Part shown: one piece after another, positions 11,024 to 24,531 of the stretch | Layout of the letters: every line of letters begins with the position of its first letter | How positions within the stretch are numbered: position 1 is the first letter of the stretch | Assembly (NCBI RefSeq): GCF_008831285.2 | Contig: NC_045141.1 | Span: 15,672,106-15,736,105 of the forward strand | Direction of reading: 5' to 3' | DNA from: Nymphaea colorata | Taxonomy: Eukaryota; Streptophyta; Magnoliopsida; Nymphaeales; Nymphaeaceae | DNA length: 64,000 bases | Program-made: the position numbers and the translations under genes | Notes under the pieces: generated by a model | Told to the model about the DNA's origin: nothing | The model's input: the letters and a program-made list of their open reading frames with translations, nothing else | Database searches by the model: none

Positions 11024-14000
11024 TCAAGCATGCAAGGATTCTTTGCTCTTAATCTCAAATACCTTGTTTAGGACGTCCTCCATTGCCTGCACCACAATAA
11101 CAATAGACTATGAACAAAAATGTAGACTAGAAGAAATATTGACACCCATCACGGAAGATGACGACTTAAACGTTGTGAATGGTAAAAACTACATATTCTA
11201 ATGATAAATATATGTTGGTACGTGCACGATATCAAATAAAGCAACCTAGAACATGCATACAAGAACATGCCAAACACGTGCAAACAGTTTTCTTTTATCC
11301 ACGAATAGCACTTAAGAAACTACAGCTGCTACTAGCGCTGAGCATCCTTTGTTTTCCTTCTTTTGTCACTGAAGGTCCACAAGGTACCACGCCTTGCTAA
11401 ATTATTGAATTGGTTCAAGTTCAAAGTGGAAATCAGGAGAATGAAGCGTGCAATAGATCTGATGGTTATGATCTTTCTTTGCCTCGACCATATGGAGTTC
11501 TACAAGTTAAAGTCAGAATCACATCAATTTCCTTCACATACAACTGATCATTCTCTATATCTAAATGAGCTATATATGGTTGTCGAATCTCAAGGCATGT
11601 CATTTTTTAAGTATTTCATTGATAATATTCTCGAGGTACCTAATCCATACTGAGGCTACTAGAACAGCAGCATGGAGGTTCCACAGTCTTCATCCTGTTG
11701 CGTTCAGATGGATAACTTGAAGTGAACATGGATAACTTGAAGTGAACAGGTAGGAACTTATTGTTAGTCATTAGTTGCACATCCCCAGACTTGAGAGAAC
11801 ACCCAAAAAATCATGTTTTTATGAAAATACGAGGACACATTTGTATTTATTTAAATTTGAATAAAGCAACGACAGATTTATGCTCAACCGAGCGAACTTT
11901 AACATATTTTCACCTACTCTTAGTCATGAGCTAATACATAATTGATTCTTTTATCATAGTTCAAAGAGTTGACATTCTGAAAAACATTGCAATATTTTCA
12001 CCATTTTGAAACCAGCTGATCTTATTGGCAGAATATCGTGTTATTCTTGACTCTTGAAACACTGCTACAAAATATACACTGCAATGATTAAACAATATTT
12101 AAATATTTCCCCCTTTTACTTGATATGTTTTTTTTTTCTTTGTTCCATTTACAGTTTAAGAAGAAAAACTTTTACGAATGTTTGTCAATGCTTTGGAGAA
12201 ATAGCAGGCAAAACATATTTTCATAATTTTTAATACCATCCCCTATATATTTTATTCATGGAATTCCAAATATTTTTCTCATACTCTCCCTACAGGAACA
12301 AAATTTTAGAAAACTTTCTGATGAAAAACCTCCAATGGAAAACCACCAGAGCACTCATTCAACTCCATCAATCTGAAAATTCCGGTGCACAGGCAGAGCA
12401 AAACTGAAAAGCAAACAGTCAATAATCTAGGGAAACAGCTAGCTCTTTTCACAATATATAACATCTGTTGCTTGTCGCTGTTACATGTGTTGAATGATCT
12501 TGAAAGTGTCACTTGATCTCCTTCATCTTCCAGCAGCAAGAGATTTAAGAGCCCAACAGAATCAGCATACCACAAAAGATCTTTGGCACCATTATGATTT
12601 TATAATGCGTTTGTTCAAACTTCTTTACATTAATATCAACCTTTAAAAATAAAAAAGAAAAAAGAAAACGACTGGGCTATAATCCTTCAATGTGTGTTGA
12701 GACAGCATTTATAGCAACACTTTGTTTAGTTGTTGATAAAGCTTAGCTTTTCTAGCTGGGCATGTATATAACTTTCAACTTTTCACCCTCATGATGCTTT
12801 TTACTTTTTAATATAACTCCACTCACTCAGATCGAGCTACAGCAAGCCTTCACGAAGTGGTAGTCACAATGCAGATAAAGAGAAGACGAGATGAAAAAGT
12901 GAGAAGACTTGCAATCCCATCTTTTTTGCCCTTTTCAACTAATATTGAAATTTTGAAAATGGCCCATTCCATGCTTGTCTGATGTCTGTACTACAAACTA
13001 CCCACACAGCTAAAGCAATAAATGTGGACTGAACACATTAACCACTCATTAGAACATCCTCACATTCTTGCTTTTCATTTATGGCTCGACATAAATCTGA
13101 ATGTCCGTATCAGCTATGGGGCAACAAGCCCCCACCAAGTAACGTATATTATGGTGCTTGGTTTCTTAATCACTCCAAAAAATTAGCGTTATCCCCATGA
13201 AGTTTCCCTTTATAATGCGTGTCAACCTATACCATGCAGTTGTTGAAAAGAATGAGCTAATTGCTATGGGGTTTACCCTAAACCCCAAACAACAAACTGA
13301 TGCATCATCAGAAACATGAGAGAGACAGTAATGCAGATGTGATTCAATTGGTTATTTTTCAAGCCATAGATGACATTCTTCAATATGGTGACAAATTCTA
13401 AAGATATAAGAAAACATAAACATCGATTCCTAGAGAACAAAAATTTTTGTGACTAAGCATTTTAAACGTCTATTCTGTAGTCTGCAGATAATACAAGCTA
13501 TGCAGCAATTTTTGCAACTTGAGCATGAAAAATACTGTTGTACCATATAATGTAGTATGAACCCTGAAATCAAACTCGCAGTTCTCAAGGAGAATTTCTG
13601 AATGACTTGACCATTTCATTTTAATAAGAAGCACATGAAGAGTGAAAATGCCCAGATCCTAAAGTGTTAATGTCTTAAAGAACAGAACGAGACAAGAATA
13701 ACAAAAAAAAAAAAGCATTGGCTTGACATACGATTTGGATTGAATGATTTACAGCACATGTTAGAGTCTCCAAATTCATAGACAAATTAATAAAAAAAAC
13801 TTGCCTTATCAGGAGTAGAAGCTCCTGAGGTGACACCGATCTTGATAGGACCATCAGGTAGCCAGTTTTCTTTCTCAACCAGTTCCCCGTGCTTCAACAG
13901 TGACCAAGATATTAGGAGAAACTTGTTAAGAATTAAGACAGCAAATAATAATGTACAATCGAAATCAGAAATTGATAAAGATGTAGCATACTTACATTTA

Positions 14001-17000
14001 ACTTATAAAGTATTTTGTTTCCTGGTCCTATTCTCTGCTCATTATCAATCCAATAAGATGGAATTCCCTTAAGCTCTGCAATTTCTTGAAGATGTGAGGT
14101 ATTGCTAGAGTTCCATCCACCAATCACCAACATGAGATCAAGCTTCTCTTTCACAAGACCATACATTGCGTCTTGTCTCTCCTGGACATGGAACATGTAA
14201 GTTTGATATGCATATTAACTTGTTAATTTATCTTCTTGTCGCCTTTGCAATGTGTTACTAATAGGGGAAGAAAATGTGTAAACAGGATAACAGAAATAGA
14301 TAAGTATTCGTGATGGAAGACATCTTCCTTGCCTTCCTAAAACAGTCCATCTGGACATACCTAGATGGAATCAGAAGTCGTGAGATGGATCCCGAAAACC
14401 AAATATCAAAAAAAAAAAAAAAAAAACCCGAATAAATCCAAGGAAATATCCAGTGAAGAAAAACTGATCAAATTTCCAAAATTAGCAACCCATCATTCTG
14501 TCACTGTCAGATGCTCGGGCAATTCTTTGATTGCTGATGTCATCTGATTTGTGAAACTTCATACTCTTAAGTTAGTGGCACTCTATTAACTTTCCTTAAC
14601 AGTTAACATGTCTTACTAAGCATGTGCATCCTTTCTACTTAGGGTCTGTGACTAAAAAAGGAAAAAAAAAAACCTTCCAAGGTGATCTGCTGCAATTGAA
14701 ACAACTATCACCTGATGTGTTAAGTTGCTTACTACCAGGCTGACAGCTCTGAGAATCAAGTGATTATGAGAAAATTGTATAGTCAGGGTTCCAGACGATT
14801 GTTTCATATCAAAAGTCATGTCACTCATATGTGACAGACAGCTACATTATGATTAGATCAATTTATCAATCTAGACGTACATGAAAAATCAGGACATCTG
14901 TAATGATAAACAGAAAGAAAGACACTGACATGAGGACCAGGGAATGAGGATAAAAAGAACTAGCGGAAAAGATAAAATAGAAATTATTACTCAACGCTTA
15001 TGTTTCTTTATCAAAAACTAAACCTGACTGGTCTCACAGCAATCATGAAAGAGTCTATATAGGTTCAAAACTAATGGGCCTATAAGTGCAAGGGTTTGAG
15101 ATTGTCACAAAAAAACGTGTACGGGTATTATACAGCGAGGAAAAAGACAGGTATAATACGGCAAAGTTGTATATCTCGGATTCTCGGGAATAAAATGGAA
15201 AAATCTCGGCAAATTTTTTAAAAATTTAAAACATTTAATAAATCCTAAAAATTATTTAAAAAATCATAAAAATACAAAAAAAAAAGCAAAAAACGGGTAT
15301 AATACGCGTATAATATGTGTTTTTTTGACGTTTTTTAAAAAAGGCATGTTTTGTATGGGTATTATACGGCTGACTATGTTTTACTGTATTATACGTGTCT
15401 TTTTCCAATAAGACACGTTTTTTGTGACAGTAATTTGAGGAAATGAAAGATGAAGATTGTCTAACCAATTTCTCCCTTAGAGAGCACTCTGTAACCCTGA
15501 AAAAAATTGTAAGGTATACCCACCCATTGACACTCACAGAACAAGAATCAGATGCAGATGAACACAACATACTTCCCATGTTATGCCTTCATGAAGTGCA
15601 GTTTCAGGAGAAAAAAAAAGGGGGCAGCCCAAAAGGGGGTCTGACAATTTTTCTGAAATGATCCCCGGCCATGGAAAAGGGAGAAAGTATACCCTGAAAT
15701 TTATTTCAGGGTATCACACGCCTCACGAGGGACTAGCTGTTGAACTGGACTCGTCATGAGGATAACAAAATCTCAATGAAGTTAAAGCAATCAATTTGGA
15801 ATGGCTGTTGGAATGTGTTACGTGGAGTCTTCATTTTCACCTACAATCAGTAATTTTATCTGACGACAAAAAGTGATGTGATAATGTACACTTTTAACAG
15901 TCACAGCAGTTTTTTGTGTCAAGGAACCATTACAACCTATTCTTTCCACCAAAAGAAGGTATGGTGTTCTGCCTAGCCAGCTCAGCTTTCATTGCAAACA
16001 GAAGAATTCCTTTAAGCACATTATTCTGCAAGGAACGTGCCTAAAGCCCAAAAGAACAATGACAATGGATGCTACCAACTAGGAAATATGAATGAAGAAA
16101 ATATTCTTATTCGCCAACAAGCCAACAAAAGTGGGATACATGTGGATTTTCATAGAAATAATATGAAAATACCTGAGTAGCATCACAAGTAGTATTGAAG
16201 CTCATAAAATGATCATGGACAGTTTCAACTCCATACTTGCGCATCATGACCCTCTCAAGAAGCTTTCCTGGATTAAGGAATGCCAACAAAAATAATATTA
16301 ACAAAAGAATTCACTGTAACCATTTGGATATATCTGAACAGTCTAAGATTGGAAAAGGAGATGATGCACAATATCCATACTGCAGGATTAACTCACCAAT
16401 CTCTTCAGTTTCTCCCTTAAGCATAGTTGTTTGATTAGCAATGCCTACTCTATATAAGTCTCTATCTGGGTCAAATCCAGTGGATACTGCACTTTTGAAT
16501 TTCTGCACATAACTAATCATTATTATCCAACAAGTAAATATCTTTGTCTGCTACTTGAAGGAATTGACAACTATTACCTCCATAAACTCTTCTTTTGTTC
16601 CACTTGAACCATCAAGTTTTCCGTGAAGGATATAATCAGCAACATACATTGCCTGGGTTGGATAAGATGCATAGACTCAGTATCAGCAATTTAAAAATAT
16701 GACAATAATACCGCCAAAAATAAGCTAATAGGAATTTATCATGATATTCTGAAAATATCACCAACACAAAAAAAAGTGCAAAAATATTGTGAGTTATTAA
16801 AAAAAAAATTAAATATATTAAAACTTTTTCCCTTTAAATTTCATGAATATTTAAATATTTATCAATATTTTGTGGAAAATTAGTTGCAACTTCATAATTC
16901 ATTATTTTTTCTATTCACAAGTATTTTATATTTTTCAATTCCTGAGAATTTTCCAAGAAAACCATTGTGAATAAAAACCTGAGTTGATATTTGTGAAAAT

Positions 17001-19489
17001 GCCCCTAAGTAAAGATCCCCCATATTAAACTAAAGGTACACAACATTTTGGAGAAATGCAACATTAGAAGTCAAGTATCAAGAGTTACCTCTTTCATATT
17101 CTTCACAATGATGAAAGTACCTGCATTGGATGCAGTTGCAATAGTTTCTTCATGAGTGTATTTACCATGAATTACTGAGGTATACTCTGCCTTTCTGTGC
17201 TTATCAACTGTGTTCCACACCTAACCACATAATTACATGGACCATTATTGTCAACTATTGGCAAAAGAAGCTGAACTTATGATACTGACATATTGATAAT
17301 TATTACCTTTGTTACCCACGGGCAGGTTGAATCAACTATTTGAACATTTTTCTCACTAAGTGCCAACAATTCCTGAATAGAAGCTCCAAATGCAGGTAAA
17401 ACTACCACATCTCCCATCTCAACAACATCGAGATTCTTTTTTCCATTCTCAACAGGAATAATCTGAAGTTTCATCTCTGCTAACCTCTACAGGATAACAT
17501 GCAACATTATATTCATGAGGCATCTAGCAAAGCGAACCAATTAGTTCAAAATCTACAGGACATTTCATATCAAAAGGAGGAGAAATTACTTGGTATGAAC
17601 CAGTTACAGATCCTTTATTTATGGATTACAATTTACATGATTGACTCTAGGTTGAAAGTGATGTCTGTTGGCATACTCACAAGGAAATAAATATAGATAT
17701 TTGTGGTGTATAATGCAGCACTAGATGGAGGATTACAACATTTCAGCCAGGGTGGAGCCAAAAGGGGGGTGGGCAGCAGGGACCATGGTCCCCTTGAGGT
17801 CTTGAAAAATAAAATTTTACATTTTAAAATTTTCAAAAGTCTTTGTTTGGTCCCTCTAAAACTCTTGGAAAATACTGTTGACCCTGGAGAAATATTTTGA
17901 GAAATTCTATTTAGTGGGGTAGCTATATTATTCAGCCCCCTGAAAATAATATCCTGTCTCTTTCTTACCGAGATTCTCATGAATTGAGAAGATGAAAAAG
18001 AAATAACAGAATCTAGTTCTGTTTAGTATGATTCTTGTTTATCATTTATTTTCCTGTACAACACCGTAAAAAGCATAATCCATGGCACGGATTAGGGACT
18101 CTTTAGGCACATAAATGAGGATTTGTTAATGGCATCTAGCACCAAGAACATGCTAAGGCACAAGAAGCATAAGCACCCAGAATTCTCTAAAACATGGCTT
18201 TCCTGCAAAACAAACAACCTGGAAATGAAAAAAGACTCAAAGATTTCAATGCTTACTACAAGCATAGGCACATGAAAATACCTCGTTCACCGTAGGGTTG
18301 TGAATAATTTCATTGGTGATCCAAATTTTCTTCATAGGAAACTGCCTCCTCGCTTCATATGCAATCCGAATTGCCAGCTCAACTCCCCAGCAAAATCCAT
18401 AGGCCTCAGCCAGCTTGACAGTTACATTCCCCCAAGTATATTCATAGTTATTCTTCTTGAGTGTCTCTATGATATTGCCTACCATTATCCCATGAAATTC
18501 AAAAATGTCACAGTATCAATTTTTTTTGCGATCCGGAAACCACAGCCCATCAAATTGAGAACGTGTGTGACACCACAACTTTTCTCAAGGAAAAAGCAAA
18601 AAAATCAGGCACGCAGATAAGAAGACATCCAATCAACTCCATGGTGTATCACCATAACACAGAAGAACGCAAAAGAAGCCCATCAAACTGCCCAAGTAAG
18701 TGTTCAGATTGTAACATTTAAAACTGTTTCGCTCGAGTCGAAATAAGCATCAAAACCAACATTAACAACACTCATGAACCTTAATCCAAATAGTACCAAA
18801 AAGGTTCATAAATTTTCAAGTAAATGCAAGGGTCACAAGACTCGAACTACATTCAAGAGGCTGACGAAGAATTCACGCTTTAGTCAGAGCACAAGCAAGA
18901 GTTTGCTGCCTGACGAGTAAAAACGAAATAAGTTCGAGAACGAATACGACAAACAACCCCTAAACTATCCAAGTAAATAAAGCAAAAGTAACTAGAATAT
19001 ATTTCCCAAAAGCAAAAAATGTTCCGACATATTTGAAGAAAACATTTTCTATAAAATTATCAATATTCACCATTCCAAGTATACGTGAAATGACTGAAGC
19101 CACAGCCCTGAGAGTCCATGAAATTCACGGCACAAAAACACATTTGACGACTTTAATAAAATCTAGGAGCCCAATCAAAACCCGCATTCCTTCTACGAAA
19201 TACAGAGAACGACAGGGTAGAAGGAAAAGAAAAAAGGAGACCCACTCTTGTACTCCCTGTTGATCAACTGCATGGTCTCCTCCTTGAACCCGAACCCTTT
19301 TCGATTGTAGTTCTTGCTCCTCGTCAGGTTCTTCCTGAACACCTTCGGATCAAAGCCCGGCTCCGCGGTGCATCGGACCGAAAATACCTGCTTCTCGTTG
19401 CCGGAATTCAACCGTGATCCGGCAACTCCAAGCGACAGCAAGGGGTCTGGGAGGAGCAAGGCGCCCTTGGCGGTTACGCAGAAGGCCAT
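11024..19489 (-). CDS. HDR (ispH): 4-hydroxy-3-methylbut-2-enyl diphosphate reductase
   Basis: Plastid iron-sulfur enzyme that converts HMBPP to IPP and DMAPP in the last step of the MEP pathway. Ten exons, read on the minus strand: 19489-19246, 18478-18282, 17486-17307, 17220-17089, 16652-16578, 16502-16397, 16267-16173, 14181-13996, 13891-13805, 11086-11024. They sum to 1365 bases with no frame break: 454 residues, the normal plant length. The first ~45 residues look like a chloroplast transit peptide. The three [4Fe-4S] cysteines are present: Cys111 in GFCWGVE, Cys202 in STCPWVT and Cys339 in NTTCDATQ. Conserved [17 protein letters not shown] and the SSNTSHL substrate loop are also present. 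Introns 1-8 start GT and end AG; intron 9 starts GC (see findings). Introns 8 and 9 are long (about 2.0 and 2.7 kb) and intron 8 carries a foldback element. The gene looks intact. Confidence 0.96.
11087..13804 (-). other. HDR intron 9 (GC-AG, 2.7 kb)
   Basis: The upstream exon ends GATAAG and the intron begins GCAAGT; it ends GTGCAG before GCAATGGAGG. The intron holds short frames without known domains and a 20-bp tandem duplication at about 11708-11747. I see no intact element inside it. Confidence 0.8.
15103..15429. mobile_element. Foldback/MITE-like element in HDR intron 8
   Basis: TGTCACAAAAAAACGTGT at 15103-15120 is the inverted complement of ACACGTTTTTTGTGACA at 15413-15429, differing by one A. 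Inside the termini GTATTATAC-type words recur in both orientations around a very AT-rich centre. At 327 bp, without coding capacity, it fits a non-autonomous DNA transposon. I could not find a clean target duplication, so its superfamily is open. Confidence 0.7.
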
Positions 19490-19572
19490 AGCAGCTCGTT
19501 CCTCCTCTCCTCCCTCCTAACGCCTCTGCGACCTTCCTCCTCCTTCGTCCCCCCTCGCTTTACTGAGTGTAG

Positions 19573-19580
19573 TATTTAAA
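19573..19580 (-). promoter_or_regulatory. Candidate TATA-like element of HDR
   Basis: On the minus strand TTTAAATA lies about 84 bases before the HDR ATG, within an otherwise C+T-rich leader. It is the best core-promoter candidate here but a weak match. Confidence 0.35.
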
Positions 19581-19589
19581 CTATTTCTT

Positions 19590-22500
19590 TTCCCAGAATT
19601 CCAAACGCCGGGAAACAACTGGCAAGCGCGCCGTGCTGCCTGTTCATCAGCTGATGATGCCCGGAACCGATGAGAGTCGACCCGAACGCCCAATCTTTGT
19701 ACGATACAACTTTTTGGTTCGGGTCAACTCCAAAAACCCGGATTCTTATTAGCAAGGGATCCCCCTTCTGAGCAAATAAGGAAATAAGGACACCTTTTTA
19801 TTTATAAAAGTTGACAAAGACAACCTTTTTTGCTGACCTTTTGATCTCACTTTCTAACTCTTACTCATAATTTAAGATATCTAATTCATTCAACTGGGTC
19901 TCTTTTAGACTCAACCTTCAATCTCAAAACTAGATTAAGTTTCAATTTGATTGGATCCAAAGTTTTAAGAAGAATCTGGACCTTAATGCATGTAAATTAT
20001 ATTTGGATATTAAGATGGGTGTGTTTGGATTTCATTTTGGTCTTATTGGTCCTGCAAAGTCAAGGAGCAAGTTCAAAGAAAGCTAGCTATTGATGTTGCA
20101 ACCCTCCCTCTCCTGGGTCAAAGTTTTAGTCTTAAGATCGAAATGGACTGCACTGGGTCCAGCTTAAAGAAAAATGAAGGATGGGCTTCATTAGTCATAA
20201 TTGGCGTGTTCGTGTTCCTGACAACTTGTCTCTGTCCATGCTGATGCAAGGAGCAGTTGGGTTGACCCAGTTTTTGTGGATCAAGAAGTAAATCCCATGC
20301 TCAAGCCCCCATATCCAGTTAAAACAAGATAACGTTCATAAGTGGCAAATATTGGCTCTCACATGAGCAGTCAAAAAGGTTACATATGATCTCAAAATTA
20401 GGGTGAGCGCCGTAAGATGTATCATGTCATTTATCTATCTTTCTAGGGTATAGTACATGTTTTCAGAACCTTATGGTGCTTTCGCTATACTTCAACTTAC
20501 ATATCGGTGACCCTTTTTTTTTTTTACAGTACATGAAATTGACGCTTTGAATATTCGAAACAAAAACTATTTACCTACCAACTCTCATCCTATCAATTGC
20601 ACCAATCCTCTTAAAGGCACACATGATTCCAAATTTCTTTATGATCTTTTCATATTGAACCGGTAATATGTCACCACCTACCGTCAAAGAAACAGGCTTT
20701 GTTCCGTAGAGAACCAAGGGCGTAGATAAGTGAGCGTTTCGTGGCTCTAAAAGCTCAAATGAGTTGTTGAATTTGGGTGAATCTGTATCCAGTAGTTATA
20801 TTATTGGACAATCCTCACAGCTCTATAACCAACTGAAAAAATTTGTTAACTATATGCTTAGTGTGCACCATGAATTGTTTTTTTTTTTAGCTCTGTCCCT
20901 GCATGCATAGAACATGTAAGAGAGAACCACTGATACCAAATCAACAAAATCGCCGTCAAAGCATCTTCAGGCCATTTCTGCTCTGCAGGACTCGAGGAGG
21001 CTTGCCAAGCATTTTGTTCCAATGCAGCGGCAGTTTTATATTCATTTCTGTGGATGGCTGCCTTCTGAAACATTTGTTGCTGTCAGGTGACGATTGACAT
21101 GCTAAAAGGCCAGCAACTTTAAAAGTTCTGTCCAAAGTTTGAATCTGTCACGTACCAATCTTCCACGGCATCTTGATTTGCCGAATAAACTGATCGGGAA
21201 CGATTAAAGGTTACTCCCAACTAGACGTTCAAAAAAGCAGATGTTGAACAGACTTTGCTGCATTTTACACGAGGAACATCATGAAACTGGAGAAGTCCCA
21301 AATCCTGGGAAGACCATTATCAGTCAAAAGTCATCCATGGCGGGCTGTGTAAGAGGTTCCAAGAAGACCCTGAATAACTTTTTGAATTCCAATTTGCAGC
21401 AAGCACTTTGAAACCGACATTTAAGCCAAAAAAAATCTTTTCTGCATCTAACTTGTTTGCTACTTCAGAACATTTTTACAATAGAAAACAATGGGATCTA
21501 GAAATATCTGTCCAAAAAGGATCTTGAAATATATAAACCAGAATTGCCACTAGATTTTTAAGCCACAAAGATTGCTTTTGAACTGGTATATAATACACAC
21601 TGATGTGCTTTAGGACATGGAAAAGTCAGATTGACAGTGTTCACGCAACAGGAATTTGACTGACTGACAAGAATTCTAGCTGAACGCAAATACCAGGCGG
21701 ACATTTTAAGAAAGTCAAAAGAAATTATAAAAACAGTTTTCTCAACAGATCCAGATCCAGATCCACAACCAACCATATCTACCTGAAAGGACTACAATCT
21801 AAAGGATCCAATCTAGTGAGAGGGGAGATAAGAAATGAGAATAATCTCAACTTTCTTATATAGGGTTGTCAAAGCCACTTACAAGATTATTACCGACTAC
21901 CCAAAACAAGGAATTTCATTACATATACTTGGAACCGGATTGAAGGGTGCTCCTTAGCACGCGAACACTCAAGCATAAACCAAAAATTCAACATAAACAA
22001 ATGAAGTACATAACAAAACAAAAGACTATATAGAATCTAAACACAAGAAAACATATTTCTCATAAAAAGTTAAAATTTATTATTAGTGCTCCTTAAACAT
22101 AAATTTCTAGCTTCTTCCTAACTTGACTGGCAGCAGTGATTCAACTTACATTAGTATAAAAAAGCACTTGACAAAAAAAAAAAAAGAATATTGTGTTACC
22201 ATTTGGCAGATTTTTTTTTTTTCCTAAGAAGGGCCAAAATATATTTGTCAAAACTTTTACGGGGCATAAATATCACTTTTAGAATTTTAAAGGGACTAAA
22301 TTAAAGTTGTTCAAATTTATTAATCTATTTTTCTTTTTTGAAAACTCAATTGCGGCCATGGCCGCTGCTTTCCCCCTTTAGCTCGGCCCCTGGTTACCAT
22401 GTTATTTTAGAGAATATGACGTAATTATGTTTAATATTTGATTATTAGATCTACGAACAACATCCATGTTTGTGTTCTATTTTTCAGAACAAAAACATAA

Positions 22501-24440
22501 TGTTCTTAGAATATGTTTTCTACAAAAACAGGGTTCTTCTTATCAAACTCCTTTATATACAGAATATGTTTGAGTTCATAAGCATTTGAAGAACAAGCCG
22601 AACAGGGCGTCCTGTTTTGCCTCTTCCTCAAACAGGTGGACTTGTTTCGGCCCAAACAACTATTCATTTGTCAATTGTTTGTGCAGGACACATTGTGACA
22701 CTATGTCAATTGTTTCATTTTATGTTCTGAACAAGTATGCAACCATTGTCCATCGTTTGATTCCCAATTCCTGAACAAGTATATGGATACAATATATTTC
22801 ATATATGTAAGTAAAAACCTGTAACATATGTCTCCTCGGAGACATATAGTACAATTGGAAAAACCTGCTAACACATATTCCAGGAACCATATTCCACCTA
22901 CAAACCACATCTTTCACATTCCTCAAATCTGTTCATAAACATTTCATAGTCGACATTCAACGAATTCGTTAATATGCATTCCATATTATAAGATATACGT
23001 TCAACAAACCATATTATCATGTGCTATAAACCAGATTTTCTGTTCTATTGTCAACACCTAGAAAAACAAAAAAAATGACTGCTACTAAAAGAAGTTTTAG
23101 TAAGCCTTACCAACCATAGATTAAAGAGAGATGCCTTTAACTTCTGCATTATTAAGTGACCAAGTCTCTCGCTCATAGTGGTTTCTTCATAAAATAATGT
23201 TCATGTGTCTAAGGTTGAAACAAAGCAGTGGCATATGGTTTGCCCCTTGAATTGCTAAAATTTTAAAATGTACATATTATAAAAAAACCAAAGTGTACAA
23301 ATTATAAGTGACATTTTTACCTTCATCAACTAGAATGTTATGTATGCATGCCCTGTTACTTGAATTGCCGCCATCCACTAAATTACCCAAGATTCATAAT
23401 ACATGAAAATTTTGTATTTAGAGATCGCCAGGTTCATTGTGTTCATGACAATCTTATGCTTTTAGGGGTATTCAACTAGTCAAGCCAACTCAAGCTGGAC
23501 TCGAACTCGCTTAGTTAAATTGAATTTGGACACAAATTAAAATTTGAGTTTGTAGAGGAGTTGAGTTTGAGTAGCATGAACTCAGCTCGATTAAACTCGA
23601 GGAAGCTCGTCGTGTACAGCTAGGGGTGCCCAAACAAGTCAAGTCCACTTAAATCATAGGGCTGAATCCAGGTCTGTTTGGGCTTTGTAGAGCGGGAATC
23701 AAGTCCAACGGATTCAACTGTTAGCTTATTATCGAGTTCGAGTCTGGCTAGAGATCATTTAGCTAAGTCAGATTCTAATTCGTGAGGTTAAACGAGCCGA
23801 GCTCGTGCTGACCTTGTAAAACTTGACTCAAATTCAAACTGAGTAGTACACGCGCCCCACGGGGCCATGGCTTACACGCCTTTTTCTTTTATACCATTTC
23901 AAGGTACCTGCTCATCTTAGTTTTTTTATGCAATTTAGTTAATCTTAGTGTTTTTTTTTTTTTCAATGTAATTTAGTTCATTCAAAGAAAGCAAAAACTT
24001 TGCATATTTTGTTATTAAATCAAAGTTTAAGTGTGTTTTCTGTAAAAAAATTCGTTACCTCTTTAAAAACAGGAAAAAATTTGCATGAAGAAGACAGAAA
24101 TATTATCTTTTGTCAGATCACCTGACCCAAATTCCCTCCGTTGAATCTTTCGCGGGCTAAGGTACCCTTGGGAAGACTGGTCTATGGCTGCTTGATCTTA
24201 CTGGCAAACCCGCTTCTCTTCCAGCGTGCGACTGCGGCTATAGAGGCTGTAGTTGCAGGTGTCTCAGTGAGGAGGAAAGGTAAGTTAACCCTCGGCAATG
24301 TTGTCCTCTAATTCGGTTCAGAACCGATTGGCAAACCATTCAGTTGAACGGGTGAATTGTCCTTTAATTCGGTTCAGAATCTGAGTTTACCCTCGAACCT
24401 TCAATTTTGATCCTATCCCTGTTCTAGAGAGGGCCAACTG
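19590..24440. other. Intergenic region between HDR and LYK promoters
   Basis: HDR and the LysM receptor diverge from this 5-kb gap, so both promoters lie at its edges. It is AT-rich with short frames lacking domains. Around 23460-23870 there are two stretches rich in GAGCTCGA/AAGTCAAG words that resemble decayed hAT-type elements (see findings). Around 22200-22390 there is a shorter G+C-rich remnant. I see no gene. Confidence 0.5.
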
Positions 24441-24531
24441 CCTCCATTGAGGCATTCAACTCTTCGATCACTCTCTCTGCAAACAAATTCAATCGGATCT
24501 CAAAATCTCATGAATTTCGGCTCTCTCTCAA

